From Ditylenchus dipsaci (Eukaryota > Nematoda > Chromadorea > Rhabditida > Anguinidae): a stretch of 64,000 nucleotides of DNA. Shown one piece after another: positions 1 through 10,865 of the stretch. The translations under genes were made by a program, and so were the position numbers. The stretch's first letter is position 1. Every line of letters begins with the position of its first letter. Where the stretch lies: the NCBI GenBank assembly GCA_004194705.1, contig SADC01001223.1, positions 1-64,000 of the forward strand, in the 5' to 3' direction. The notes under the pieces were generated by a model. That model was not told the DNA's origin. It did no database searches and worked only from the letters and a program-made list of their open reading frames with translations.

Positions 1-130
1 TAAACGTGTACAAACTTGGCGTTCTGTTAAGACGTTTAGGGGATTTGTGACATTTGTCACAAAATCCCTAAACGCCCCTATGCCGTGTGGACTAAGCAGT
101 AAACAAAAAATTTCGTGTTGGGACAAATTT

Positions 131-253
131 GTGGGCGAATTTACCTGTGGGCGAATTTACCTGTGGGCGAATTTACCGTGGGCGAATTTACCGTGGGCGA
201 ATTTACTGTGGGCGAATGTAACTGTGGGCGAATTTACTGTGGGCGAATTTACC
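131..253. repeat. Tandem array, unit about 15 bp (GTGGGCGAATTTACC)
   Basis: About eight head-to-tail copies of GTGGGCGAATTTACCT with small variations. Other arrays of this style in the window form the end of a foldback element. The matching inverted array is not inside the window, so this may be the right end of an element that starts upstream of base 1. The open frames across it are an artefact of the repeat. Confidence 0.85.
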
Positions 254-761
254 TAGAGCCAATTATCCGCCGTCAAATTTTCTACCGCTATACCATCTCC
301 TCACCATTTTTTTGTCTAATTTGTCAGAAACGTTCTTGTGTTTGCACGCATCATATGTATTAAAACGTGTTTTTTTTGCTGAGAAATTTGAAATTGTCTA
401 GTTTTTGGCCCAACCATGATTCTGTGCTCGATTTACAGGGTGGTTCGAGAATTTCGCCGATTTTGAAACAGCTGTAACTGTTTGTTTTCCCACATTTCCA
501 TAAGTTTTTTTTATGATAGAAGAAGGTGGGAAATTTTCATTTGGCACCTCGAACGCTACATTATCGAAACAAAATTTTATTTAACAACAACAGCTCAACG
601 TTTATTCTTCATTTGGAAATGATTTTAAATATCTTCAGCTAGCAGGTGAAAGAGTTCTGTGCGGTGGAATTCGCTGAGTTTGGTTGTTCGCTGGCTGTTT
701 TAACAAGATTTGTAAAAGATGTAGAAAATAAAAAAAAATTTTTTTCTGCGCTCTGAATCCA

Positions 762-1176
762 GGTGTACGGTCAGTTCGAAACGGTTTTTTCAAAAGTTTT
801 TCATACTTTTTTAAACAAAAGTTCATATTTTACAAAAAAAAGTTTTTCTGACGTCCTCTAGTAGCCGAAATTTCCTCAGGAATCCGTATAAAAAACAGAA
901 TTTCGAAAAAATGCTTGTGTGCTGAGATATGACTTGAAGTTGGAGTGCCAATATGCCACCTTTCAACTTTGGGTCAAATCTCAGCGCACAAGCATTTTTT
1001 TGAAATTCTGTTTTTTTATACGGATTCCTGAAGAAAATTTCGGCTACTAAGGGACGTAAGAAAAACTTTTTTTGGTAAAATATGATTTTTTTGTTTGAAA
1101 AAGTATGAAAATTTGAAAAAAACCGTTTCGAACTGACCGTTTCGAAACTGACATCGTTTCGAACTGACCTAGCCCC
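762..1176. mobile_element. Foldback element with 9-bp TSD, unit GTCAGTTCGAAACG
   Basis: Near-palindrome with a centre around 950. The ends carry copies of GTCAGTTCGAAACG, one on the left and three on the right in opposite orientation. It is flanked by the exact 9-bp repeat CTGAATCCA (753-761 and 1177-1185). A 9-bp TSD and a GG start fit Merlin or Mutator families. No coding sequence was recognised. It is nested in the 436-2045 element. Confidence 0.8.
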
Positions 1177-1593
1177 CTGAATCCAAAGCAGATTAAGGAG
1201 TGCTACAAAAAGGTTTATCAATTTGTAGAGTGTTAACAAAAAGAGAGAGAGAGAAACACACGGTATGTTTCGATATCTCGTTTGAACTTGAGTATGTGTG
1301 AGTTCTTCAGTGAATGCAAGTCTAATTATGAGTGGCTAAAGTGTTGCCTGTTTCACTGCGTAGCCACATATTTCAGCTCCCTCACGGGCTTAAATCTTTC
1401 TGGCCGACTTACACCCGTAATTTAACGCGTTTGAAACTTTTTTATGGGAATGGATCAATAGTTAATTTTACCGGACCGAAATTCATGAAATGGTCATTGG
1501 TGAAATTCCTTTGACTTTTTGAAAGAGCTTCCTCAAGGGATCGCGCATTGTCTATGTATACAACAGTATTACGAGGCTGAAAGTAGCGCTTAA

Positions 1594-1823
1594 AGGGGCA
1601 TGCCGCACGCTAATAAGAGGTGTGCCCGGAATTTGATTTTTTCATAATCATTGAATTTCTGTACGGATTTTTTAAACTCGGTTTCTAACAAAACCATACC
1701 TGAAATTAAATTCTAGGCCTTGTTTTGTTAGAAACCAAGTAAAAAAAACCGTACAGAAGTTCAATGATTAGCAAAAAAATTTGAATTCCCGGCACCACCT
1801 CTTATTAGCGTGGGCATGCCCCT
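1594..1823. mobile_element. TTAA-flanked foldback, AGGGGCATGCC ends
   Basis: Inverted ends AGGGGCATGCC...CACGCTAATAAGAGGTG and its complement, flanked by TTAA on both sides (1590-1593, 1824-1827), as in piggyBac-type insertion. Related ends occur at 22455, 41145-41420 and 50946-51305. No gene. Confidence 0.7.
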
Positions 1824-2047
1824 TTAACAAAATTTTAGAAATTAGATATTATTTTTGTCCTGTAGTTTTGAAGCATTTATTTATGCAGTTGTTTGAATAA
1901 AATTTTGTTTGATAATGTGGCGTTCGAGGTATCAAACAAAATTTACCACCTTCCTGTATCAGATAAAAAAATAATTTATGGAAAATGTGGGAAGATGAAA
2001 AAGTTACAGCTGTTTCAAAATCGGCTAAATTCTCGGACCACCCTGTA

Positions 2048-2396
2048 TTACTACCGTACCGGGTGGACAGGCGCCTTACAGGCGTCTTTTGTGGACACGC
2101 CCTTTTTCGGAAAACACCCCCTTTTTTGTGTCATGTTAAATTTTTCAGGGCGGTTTTTTTCATTGATCGGAATAATTGTGAGTGGTTTTGAGCTGAGTTT
2201 TAGTGGCTTACAGCTTTGGGGTGATCAGGTTGATATAAAGTCGTTTGGGGTATTTTGGGTGGATATGGGTGGATTTGGCGCGGTCGTGTATCAGGTTTTT
2301 TTTTTCGTTGGGTGATACCTGAATTCAAATGATAGACATGTATTCGGTTCAGCTCTCGAAATTCAAAATTGACTAATAAATTTTTATGGCTAAATT
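2048..2396. other. Intergenic, no gene seen
   Basis: AT-rich with T and G runs. Long open frames here lack domain features and are probably chance. No array, TIR or RNA structure was recognised. Confidence 0.6.
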
Positions 2397-2575
2397 CTAG
2401 TAATCACCCTTCACTCAAGTCTGGTATACACCCTTCAGTCAAATTAGCTTGGGGACCAAGGCAATTTTTTTTTTAAATTAAAAAATTTAAAAAAAATTGC
2501 CTTGGTCCCCCAAGCTAATTTGACTGAAGGGTGTATACCAGACTTGAGTGAAGGGTGTATACTAGAACTGCTCCA
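2397..2575. repeat. Near-perfect palindrome with GGGACCAAGGCAA motif
   Basis: Arms 2399-2475 and 2497-2573 are reverse complements over about 75 bp, with an A/T-only centre. The inner arm holds AGCTTGGGGACCAAGGCAA, a motif found many times elsewhere in the window. The outer arm repeats a CACCCTTCA(C/G)TCAA unit twice. It could extrude as a cruciform. A short non-autonomous element is likely. Confidence 0.75.
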
Positions 2576-2778
2576 TTTTTATTCTTCTGAAGAATTGTTT
2601 ATTTTATTTGTGCTGAAGTCTGCGGGTCTATGGCAGGTGTGAAACCTCTTTGAATTTCCATTTTCTTGGCATCATGTTCATTAATAAGCTGAACAAAGCG
2701 GACAAAAACTGATAATCCATTTACACCGTAATGTAGCCATTGCTGAAACAAATTTGGCAGAACTTACCGTATTCTCTA

Positions 2779-3694
2779 GAGACACGGACAATTCACAGTA
2801 TGGGACAATTCACAGTCTGGGACAATTCATAGTCTGAAGCATTCATAAAAAAGCATCCGAAAAATACCTAAATACTAATGCATCTGTAAATTAAGTACGC
2901 AAAGCTGATTCTTTGTTTCTTCTTCTGGACTTTTGAATACCTTTTGTCGAGATTCGGTCAAAATTTCATGTTGTAGAGTGGTGCGTAGAAGTCAATATAG
3001 GAAGTATTAAGGAAAGTCTACCCGAATTTCAGGCCTCGTAATTCCTATTCATCATCCACCCGCCCTACTGGCGCACCTGTTCACCTTACAGTCAGACCTA
3101 TTCCCCATGCAGGTATTTTACTTTTTTCACTTACTTTTTAATTACTTTTAAATTTATTTATGTTTTCTTTTAAGCCATCCAGGGGGATATCCACCTGGTC
3201 AGGTTGTACTTATCCTGAGTTTTAGGGTTTGAGTGGCTAAAACCACAATTTAAGTTCTGACAACCATTACTCCTCACAGAATTTTATTTTAGGAAAACGG
3301 GTTGTTTTTATTTGTAAAAAAAATTAATTTTACCCGGCCAGCCATGTGGATATTCATTCACCTGAGCCTACCTATCCCAGATTTTATGGTTTGGGTATAG
3401 GATATCGCAGTTTCAATACTATCAAATGTATTTTTTAGCGAAAAAGTCCTACCTCAAAAATATTTGTTGCGAGATGAATCGTTTACCAAATTCGAAAATA
3501 CGAGTATATATACAGCCAATAAAATTTTTCTTTTGAATTGGCACAAAATATGAGAAAATGTAAACTGCGTTTCAGACTGTGAATTGTGCCAGACTGTGAA
3601 TTGTCCATACTGTGAATTGTCCCAGACTGTGAATTGTCCATACTGTGAATTGTCCCAGACTGTGAATTGTCCATACTGTGAACTATCGCGCACC
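2779..3694. mobile_element. Foldback element with 9-bp TSD, unit GACTGTGAATTGTCC
   Basis: The left array (GGACAATTCACAGTATG type, 2785-2830) is inverted relative to the right array (3575-3680). The exact 9-bp repeat TATTCTCTA flanks the element (2770-2778 and 3695-3703), showing insertion into the CCGTATT-family element. The interior has short CCTACC/CCACCTGG pieces and no recognised gene. Short open frames over the right array are repeat artefacts. Confidence 0.8.
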
Positions 3695-3853
3695 TATTCT
3701 CTAATAGAACCACATGTGGTTCTATTTTCAACCCCCTTGGGGGGTGTGGTTCTATTAGAGAGTGTGGTTCTAATAGAGAGTGTGGTTCTATTTTTCAACC
3801 TTCTGAAGATATTCAAGCATTGCAGCATACGCGCATAAATTCTTTATTTCGTA

Positions 3854-4528
3854 CTTGGTCTGGTTTAGGGGGGGGACGCTAATTTATACTATACTTTTCA
3901 TTTATTTTTGTTGCTTATGGCAGTCATGGTTATATCGATAACCTATATGAATAGTTTAACAAGTAATTTTGTTGATCAAGGTGATTATTGTCACCCGGTC
4001 ACCATAATAAACTTGATCGGGTACTTCTTTAGTTTACATCACACCTCAAATTTTTCGATTTTCTTGCAAATTTTGTTTGAAATTTTTTGTTCGCTCCTTA
4101 ATTTTTTATCCGCGACTTCCTGAGGAATTTCAACATTTTGCAGGTTTTGCCGTCTTTTTGTCGTTTTTGATTCCTTAATATCATGTTTCCAGTGATCACA
4201 GCGTCAATTTCGTTGATCCAAACACCGGTGCGCATACTCAGACGATCGAATCTACATGGCAAAGTTCAAACGAAGACACAAACAAGAATTTGGGACTCAT
4301 CGATCAGTATTTCGCTCTTATGTATCAGATTTTGTTTGGCGAAAAAAATTCTCTGGTCCTGATGTTATGTTCTGTTTGTGGTCTCAAATTGTTTATATGT
4401 ATGTTTGCGAGTAAGGAATAAAAAAATTTGCAAGAAAATCAAAAAATGAGGTGTGATGTAAACTAAAGAAGTACCCTTGATCGACCTAAAAAATAGTAAA
4501 AATAGGCGTCCCCCTAATCCAGAACAGG
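3854..4528. mobile_element. Inverted-repeat element carrying a transposase fragment
   Basis: Left end TTGGTCTGGTTTAGGGGGG...GACGC and right end GGCGTCCCCCTAATCCAGAACAG are inverted. Inner arms around 4015-4080 and 4425-4480 are also complementary (TACTTCTTTAGTTTACATCACACCTC). It encloses the transposase-like fragment at 4185-4328. No clean TSD was found. Confidence 0.6.
4185..4328 (+). pseudogene. IS1595/Merlin-type (ISXO2-like) transposase fragment
   Basis: A 48-codon open stretch reads DHSVNFVDPNTGAHTQTIEST followed by W. This matches the C-terminal signature of ISXO2-like/Merlin DDE transposases (H-x3-N-F-V-D-P...G-x-H-T-Q-x-I-E-x-x-W), where the Glu is the last catalytic acid. The first two Asp regions are absent, so it is a remnant. 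Merlin elements make 8-9-bp TSDs, so a full copy elsewhere could have moved the 9-bp TSD foldbacks in this window. That link is inference. Confidence 0.6.
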
Positions 4529-4844
4529 TCTCAAAACTCATCAACACTCTAGAGATATATCATTATTATTGAACTATTTCGCCCTTTTCAAGACCGATTT
4601 CTTGTATCTGTTCAGCCAACTTCTTCTCATCTTGCGCGAGCTTCACCTTGCCTCGACCACTCGGAAGCGGCCCAACTTTCTTGAAGCAGTGAATGGCGTC
4701 GTCTTCATATCCATCGGTGGCATTGGAAACTCCGCACGATTTAAATGACTCAACGATGAGCTTCTTTAAGAAATTCTCCTAGGCTTCGACAATCTATTAG
4801 AGTTAGACGGCCGTTGGCGCAGCTTGAGAGTGTTAAGGGGTGTG
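4529..4844. other. Intergenic, no confident gene
   Basis: Relatively GC-rich 4600-4790. The minus strand could encode a short piece but no family or splice pattern was recognised. Confidence 0.4.
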
Positions 4845-4972
4845 GTTCTATTAGAGAGAATACGGTATTTATTCTTCACTGGAAACGTACACAGACACTT
4901 TGCCGCATGGAACTTTGCCGCAGACACTTTGAGGCGCAGTTATTACTGGTTTTTATTAACCAATTCACGTTA

Positions 4973-5143
4973 CAGTCAACCCTCGATTTAACGAGCCCCC
5001 GATTTAACGACACAGGAAAATGAGCCAATTTGGTTGGCTTTGACTGAAATTTAGTCAAAGTGAACCCCCGATTTAACGACACCCTCGATTCAACGACACA
5101 ACAAGTCGGTCCCCAAGAGTGTCGTTAAATCGAGGGTTGACTG
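4973..5143. mobile_element. TA-flanked MITE, pogo/Tigger-like ends
   Basis: TIR CAGTCAACCCTCGATTTAAC at 4973 and its complement ending 5143, with TA on both sides. CGATTTAACGA repeats sub-terminally on both strands. This end type (CAGT...CTCGATTTAACG) is typical of pogo/Tigger-like families. 171 bp, no coding capacity. Confidence 0.85.
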
Positions 5144-5449
5144 TATTTCATTCCTCGATCGCTTGCAATGTGGAGTGTGCTGGTCTTGGACAGGGTTGGC
5201 AATATGTGGCCGAACCGGCCACATCGAAGCCACATTCGGTTTACAGTTACCTGCGGCCACATTTTGTGGCCGGTGGGGCCACAGAATATGGCCCTACATT
5301 TCATGCAATCCAAGAGGCCACATTTTGTGGCTTTTTGCGGCCACATGTGGTTTTTTCATATTTTTCATTTTTCTCAATCGTGATTTTTATTTACTTATTG
5401 ACCGTATAACTTATTCTTCATGTTTCTTCGGTTTTTTCTTGCTTTTATC

Positions 5450-7105
5450 TGTTTAAAAGAGAAGTTCTGTAATTTTGTAGTTCGGTCGGACCCCTCAGAA
5501 AATTGAAAATTGAGTGTTTGGGCTTAAATGAAAGCTTACGGTTTGCTGAGTAAGAAAGCACTGAATTCGGTCATCTTTTTTCACTTATTCATCAAGCTGT
5601 GGCCTCCCGGAGTTTGGTACTCAGAAAAAGCAGTACATTTTTAAAATATTTTATAATCAGTGAAAATATGATAATGTACACTCGTTCAAAACTTTATTCG
5701 ATGCAGAATGAGCTGCTTTTTCTTACAAGTACAAAAATTTCATAGTCTGTGACAAATTTTGGCGTGAAAAGTGTGTTTTTTAAAAAATCAGCATTTTTCG
5801 AATACCAATTTTTGGCGTAAAAACCGCTATAAAAATGGGAAATTTGCGTGTATTGTCCTAAATTTTAGTGCTTAAAAAAGCATTTTATGAGGCACCTTTC
5901 TGGCAAAAAAAACCCGGAAAAAATTAGGGGAGGTGAGACGAGAAATCCTTTCGAAGTTGACTGGACGTCACTAACTCTTTCCAGTTTTTGTCGTAAGAAA
6001 ATTTTTGTACCAGAAAAACCTGAAATCCTGACACCAAGTTCATGATCAACGTATCTGATTTGCTTCTTAAACTACTTTTAGAAGTGTACTTTGAACGTCA
6101 TATTTCAAATTTTGTCTCACAACAATAAACTCTTAAACAAGTACATTTGTTAGTAATTCAAAATATTTATTGTCCTGAGATGAATTTGAAATATGACATT
6201 CAAAGTACACTTCTAAGTAGGGTTGGCGAAGGATCGGATTATTCGATTCGAAGAATCGAAAAAGTCGATTGGAGTCGAAAATTTTCGAAGAATCGGATCG
6301 GATCGAAAGTCGTTTTTTTCGAGGAATCGGATCGGATCGAAAGTCAAAAATCGTTTTTTTCGAAGAATCGACTCGGATCGAAAGTCGAAAGTCGGAATTT
6401 TCCGAGTTCTACTGAAAAAGTCGAAAACGAAGAATAGCTTCGCCAACCCTACTTCTGGGAGCGCTTTTAGAAGCAAATCAGACACGCTGATCACGAATTC
6501 GGTGTCAGAATTTTAGGTTTTCTTTGTAAAAAAGATTTTTTACGTCAAAAACTGAAAAGAGTTAGTGATGACTAGCCAACTTCAAAGGCCTTTTTCGTCT
6601 CACCTTCCCCAATTTTTTCTAGGGGTTTTTGGCCAGGAAGCCTTAGGTAATGGTTTTTTCGGTGCACTGAAACTCAGAAGGGTGCACGCTGATTTCCGAT
6701 ATTTATGGCGATTTTTAGGCCGAAAAATGGCGTTCGAAAAATGATGATTTTTAAAAAAAAGCACACTTTTTTAGCCAAAATTTATCACAGACTATAATTT
6801 TTTTGTACTTATCAGAAAGGGTTACTCTTTCTGCGTCGAATAAAGTTTTGAACGAGTGTACATCATAATAGTTTCCCTAAGAATAAAATATTTTAAGAAA
6901 TGTACTGGTTTTTCTGAGTAATAAACTTCGGGAGGCCACAGCTCGGAAAATTAGTGAGAAAAATTGGTCTAATTTGATGTTATTTTACTCAGCACATCGT
7001 AGGCTTCCATTTGAGCCCAAGCACTCTATTTCCTATTTTCTGAGGGGTCGAGGTGGCCTTAATAAAACTACAAAATTGCAGAACTTCTCTTTTAATATCA
7101 AGAAT
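5450..7105. repeat. Large inverted repeat, arms about 650 bp
   Basis: Left arm from about 5450 (AGAAGTTCTGTAATTTTGTAG...) to about 6113 is the diverged reverse complement of about 6187-7105, with a centre near 6150. The right arm is split by the MITE at 6218-6451, which therefore came later. No gene. Confidence 0.8.
6218..6451. mobile_element. hAT-type MITE, TAGGGTTGGCGAAG ends
   Basis: TIR TAGGGTTGGCGAAG at the left and CTTCGCCAACCCTA at the right. Imperfect 8-bp TSD CTTCTAAG / CTTCTGGG. The interior is an array of GAATCGGATCGGATCGAAAGTC. The open frames across it are artefacts. Confidence 0.8.
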
Positions 7106-7419
7106 TTATTGGTAAAAAAGTTTGAATAATTAATAAACTTCTCTCACAAAGGACTAAGAAACCACGGTTTTAGGTAACAAATTTAGAATATTGAATGAAA
7201 ATGAAGAGATGATTAGTCAAAAATGTGAAGTAATCAGCGTTTACTCATTAGTTCTGAACCACCGATTTTCTCGAAACTATATTATTATAGGGTAGAGATA
7301 ACCGCTGTTTCGGAATATAGTATTTTCATCACATCTATGGCATTAAATGGAAAACTTACCCGCTGGAGTATGAATGAAGTGAAGTCTCTTGATGTAAAAT
7401 CTACAAAGATTTGTTTCAG

Positions 7420-8359
7420 ATTATTGAAACGGTCAAAAAAAAAGCAGCTGAACTATGGCAGAAGAAACGATTCGAAGAGCCACAAAAACATGGATTGACT
7501 AGCAGCACAAGTTGTACTTTGACTTGTAGCCAAGTTTGGCAGAACTAGATCAAGAATGATAACTTATGCCTGCATAAATGTTGACCTAACAACACTTGAA
7601 TTTTGGAACACTTTCAGCAAGGTTTTTAAAAAGAAATATAAAAAAATTCTACAACTTTTTTAGAAGCTACCGATTTCATCACTGGTTTCCAAAAATATCT
7701 CCCGATTCAAGCGTCCAGCGCTGCCAGTGAAAGGGCATTCAGTGCTCTTCGTTTCGTAGCAAAAGACTTCAGGAATAGGATGCCCCTTGAAAAAATATCT
7801 TCTTTGATATGCATGCAGGGTACGTATCGTTTCGCCCCCTGTTCGTTTCGCCCCCAGTATCGTTTCGCCCCCTGTATTGTTTCGCCCCCTAGTTCAAGAA
7901 GTTAGCGATAATTGATTTTTCATTAGTTTGGTCATTAGCAGAATTAAATTGAGATCAAAGAAAACAAGTTTTATTGGCAAGGTAACATAAAACAGAGAAA
8001 AAACAGAGAACTTTTTGACTTTTTAGAATTTCTACATGCCTGCCTTCGGCAGGCAACCTATTTCAATAGGAAGCCCCTTTGGGGGTACATGGTCCGGGAT
8101 AGGGGCTGACCCTTTATATGAGTTCAACCACAATTTCGACGGCGTACATGGCACGAATTTGAATTTCGGTGATAAATATGAATTTTGGGGGCGAAACAAT
8201 ACAGGGGGCGAAATGAACTAGGGGGCGAAATGAACTAGGGGGCGAAACAATACAGGGGGCGAAATGAACAGGGGGCGAAACGACCGACTCCCATGCATGC
8301 AGTCACTTTTCACCAGTGGATTACTGAGTGAATGCGCACAAGCAGACCGAAACGAATAA
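7420..8359 (+). pseudogene. hAT transposase, C-terminal exons, interrupted
   Basis: Encodes the 3' part of a hAT-superfamily transposase, the DDE enzyme that cuts and pastes hAT elements. An exon-like piece (7420-7548, after a tttcag acceptor) precedes the last exon (from 7664). That exon shows the hAT dimerisation domain, with SSAASERAFSA at its core and a downstream M-P-L-E-K. The reading frame stops at 7817 because a 475-bp element is inserted. If that element and one copy of its 9-bp TSD are set aside, the frame runs on cleanly from 8302 to a TAA at 8357-8359. The N-terminal catalytic parts are missing here. Its position inside the 5191-8666 TIR pair suggests it belonged to that element. 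Confidence 0.75.
7818..8292. mobile_element. Foldback with 9-bp TSD, unit TTTCGCCCCCTGTA
   Basis: Left array (CGTTTCGCCCCCTG, four units) is inverted relative to the right array (CAGGGGGCGAAACG, five units). The exact 9-bp TSD ATGCATGCA is at 7809-7817 and 8293-8301. It starts GGG and ends CCC. It sits inside hAT transposase coding sequence. The centre holds a short unrelated segment and no recognised gene. Confidence 0.9.
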
Positions 8360-8666
8360 CTTTCAAATTTCATTACATTGATTTCTTGATATTTAAGTGC
8401 ACTTTAATGGATAAATATATCAAGTAATACACAAATCGAGAAAAAAGCAAAAAAATTAAAGCAAGAAAAATCAACGGAAAAGTTTAAACCACAAATATAG
8501 AAATAAAAAATATGAAAAAGCCACATGTGGCCGCCAAAATACCAAAAAAATGAGGGCCACATTATGTGGCTTCACAGGCCACATTTTGTGGCTCGACTTT
8601 TTGTCGAATTTGAAAAAGCTCAAAAAGCCACATTGTGGCCGATTGGGCCACATATTGCCAACCCTG

Positions 8667-9339
8667 GATGTGGGTGTTTGCTAGAATGCTTTCGGGTGGT
8701 TTGAAGTCAAAGTGGCTAGAAACTGTGTGGGAACGCAGGGGAACGCATGAACACGCATGAAAAAACACGTGAATTTTCGACACGTCAATTTGGCATGTGA
8801 ATTTTGGTACGTGAAGTTGACATGTAAATTTTACTTTTAAATCCTACTCATCAGGGCTAACCTGCCTTTAAAAAAAAAAGAAAGAACTTTAATTTCAATG
8901 AAAGCATTTATTTATCTGTTTTTGTATTGAAAAGCTAAGAACTTAGTAATTTTCCTAATGTCGTGAAAAAAGGGTACAAGTGATACCCCGTGGGTATACA
9001 TTTCGTCGGTAGATCCCCCGGGTATGTTTATTTACTACACCTTAAAATATCGGAATTAAGTACCCATGGAATTAAGGTAAGTGATAAAAAATAAAATTTA
9101 AAATTTTTGAAATAAACAAAAAGAAATACGGTATGATGTAATTGAACCAAGAAAAAGTAAATTTGCACCGAGAAAAAGTAAATTTGATTCATTCGGAGTA
9201 CAAGATGAAGTTCGAAGAGATGGAGAAAGCAGAAGGGGCCAATAAGGAAACAATGAAACAGGGGTTGCAGAATTATTTCATCAGGGGAACAGGTATTTTC
9301 TAAAAGTGTTTCACGTTCTTTTTCTGTTTCATTGTCTAC
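8667..9339. other. Intergenic, degenerate ACGTGAATTT array, no gene
   Basis: 8740-8840 repeats CACGTGAATTTT/CACGTCAATTTGGCATGTGAATTTT with variation. The rest is AT-rich. The long minus-strand open frame from 9028 overlaps hAT sense coding on the other strand and is treated as its shadow. Confidence 0.5.
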
Positions 9340-10055
9340 TCTAGGAGAGTTGTCTGCCCTCGACAGAAAGATTATGCATCTCGTTGCGTGCCAAAGCTTG
9401 CCATTTGCGATTGTTGAAGCCGAAACATTCAAGTCAATTCTGCATCCGTTGATAGGGAGGGACTTAAAGGAAGTAAGCACTACAGAGAGTGGGTGATGCC
9501 TCGAGCTTATGCAGCGGTCAAAAAAGAAGTAAAGTCGCGCCTCGAGAAGAGTCATGTTCTGTCGTTCACATCAGATATCTGGTCAGGCCCGACAGAAAGC
9601 TTTATCAAGTTTAATAGCAGTTTTTAAATACTGCTGTAATGCTTGCAATAGTTAGAAATTAATTTTTTAGTCTGACGGCTCATGGAATTGACTCGGAATG
9701 AAAGCGTCATAAGTATGTGCTATGCGTGCATCACTTTCCAGGGAGCCACAATTTTGAAACTATCGGCAATATCATGGACAAGATGCTTAATGAATGGCAA
9801 ATAGATGAAGGGAAGCGTCATGTCTTTCTGCGTGATGAAGGTTCAAATATGAAAAAAAGTCACAAATTCATTGCCCTTTTGTCAGTGGTACTACATAATT
9901 TTTTTAGGCATTCGAGGAAGGAGGATACCTGCATGCTGACTGTGGTGCGCATAAGCTGAATTTGGTCGTCAATAGTTCCATTTTCACCGATTCGGCTATC
10001 AAGCAGATGTTGGGCTCTTGCAGAAGGCTGGTAGCTCACTTTAACCATTCAATTC
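9340..10055 (+). pseudogene. hAT transposase, central part, decayed
   Basis: Three blocks fit the hAT catalytic core. 9345-9490 reads LPFAIVEAETFKSILHPLI, followed by KHYREWVMPRAY in another frame. 9530-9600 reads VLSFTSDIWSGPTES (first catalytic Asp). 9662-10050 holds FPGSHNFETIG, DEGSNMKK (second Asp) and CGAHKLNLVVN. One frame change near 9480 fits a missing base, and a TGA interrupts the third block near 9700. The insertion domain and C-terminus do not follow. It lies outside the 8666 hAT terminus, so it is a separate copy from the 7420-8359 remnant. Confidence 0.75.
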
Positions 10056-10059
10056 ATTA

Positions 10060-10133
10060 CCAAATTTCGCTGTTACCAAAATGTTTGTTACCAAATTTCG
10101 CTGTTACCAAAATGTTTTGTTACCATATTTCGT
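10060..10133. repeat. Short tandem array GTTACCAAATTTCGCT
   Basis: About five alternating units TTACCAAATTTCGCTG and TTACCAAAATGTTTG directly after the hAT remnant. A possible sub-terminal array, with no inverted partner seen nearby. Confidence 0.7.
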
Positions 10134-10377
10134 ACAGCCTATTTGTGCCCAAATAAAGTAAATTTGCGCTATAAAAAATGATTATCCAAAAATTAGTGGG
10201 AAGACACTTTTAAGCACTTTTTGAAAACTTTTGAATTTTTGCCTTGGGGGACCAAGGTAACTCAACGTGTGGGGCTTTACAACCTAAAAGGGTACATGGA
10301 CATCTCTGAAAGACTGAAAAAGAGAAGATTTGAACATAGTTTTGTTAACTGGGGCCAACCGCATAAATAAACTCTGG

Positions 10378-10560
10378 TATGCATGCTTTTTCATGCATCC
10401 AGAGTCACTTTCGAATGATTTGTGTCTAAGATATGTGGGTGTGCGCATCTCAACTCCAAGCCCCCAAGCCCGAAAGAGGCGAAGGGGGCTTGAGAGTTAG
10501 AGATGCTCGCACTCACTTACCTTAGACAAAATTCCGAGAAGTATACTTGATCATAAAATA
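10378..10560. repeat. Palindromic dispersed repeat (ATGTCTAAGG family)
   Basis: CATGCATCCAGAGTCACTTTCG...GTGCGCATCTC...GAGATGCTCGCAC...CTTAGACA folds back on itself around CCCAAGCCC/GGGGGCTTG. Other copies are at 30595-30660, 47515-47760, 51417-51480 and 54855-55030. Function unknown, probably a MITE. Confidence 0.65.
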
Positions 10561-10865
10561 TGTATAGAGACTTTTTTCGCCCAGCTCCAGTGACCAAAAC
10601 AGGGTAAAAACCACTAAATAAAGTATCTAAGTACTTTCCAGGACGACCAAAAAGTCGATTTTTAGTCAAAAAATTTTGTTTGTGGAAAGTGCTTTCCCAA
10701 TCGTTTTTTTCATCTTTTCTATACGTAAAAGTGGTCAAATCGCATAAAAACAAGTTTTAGACCGGTTTTTGGGCCAGGGGGGACTCTATACTCCGGCCTA
10801 GAACGATTCTGACTTTTTTATGATGAAACATAAAAAGATGTGACTGCAACGCATTAGTGGCCGCG

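Larger units (their letters stand above)
436..2045. mobile_element. TA-flanked foldback element, mariner-like ends
   Basis: Inverted arms of about 150 bp: 436-585 (CAGGGTGGTTCGAGAATTT...) pairs with 1893-2045 (...CTCGGACCACCCTG), including a shared stretch around ACAGCTGTAACT. Both ends abut TA (434-435 and 2046-2047), as expected for Tc1/mariner-type insertion. It contains the later insertions at 762-1176 and 1594-1823. No transposase was recognised, so it is non-autonomous. Confidence 0.75.
2767..4865. mobile_element. TA-flanked CCGTATT-family element with nested insertions
   Basis: The left end CCGTATTCTCTA (2767-2778) continues, after the inserted foldback, as ATAGAACCACATG at 3704. The right end is GTTCTATTAGAGAGAATACGG (4845-4865). 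TA flanks both ends. Units like GTGGTTCTATTAGAGAG recur at 3750-3790. Relatives lie at 17122-17277, 31494-31620, 57027-57205 and 63011-63255. Confidence 0.65.
5191..8666. mobile_element. hAT element with CAGGGTTGGCAATATGTGGCC ends, internally rearranged
   Basis: TIRs start CAGGGTTGGCAATATGTGGC (5191) and end in the complement (8666). Both ends carry arrays of GGCCACATTTTGTGGC in opposite orientation (5205-5360, 8515-8655). It contains a large palindrome (5450-7105), a hAT transposase 3' exon (7420-8359), a MITE (6218-6451) and a 9-bp TSD foldback (7818-8292). The flanks (GTCTTGGA, GATGTGGG) do not match, so the two ends may come from recombined copies. Confidence 0.75.

Noticed and set aside
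5125..5456. Trp/His-rich open frames in several phases
   Set aside because: They arise from the GGCCACATTTTGTGGC array at the left end of the 5191-8666 element.
9028..9555. A 175-codon minus-strand open frame
   Set aside because: It is largely antisense to hAT coding blocks on the plus strand and has no domain of its own.
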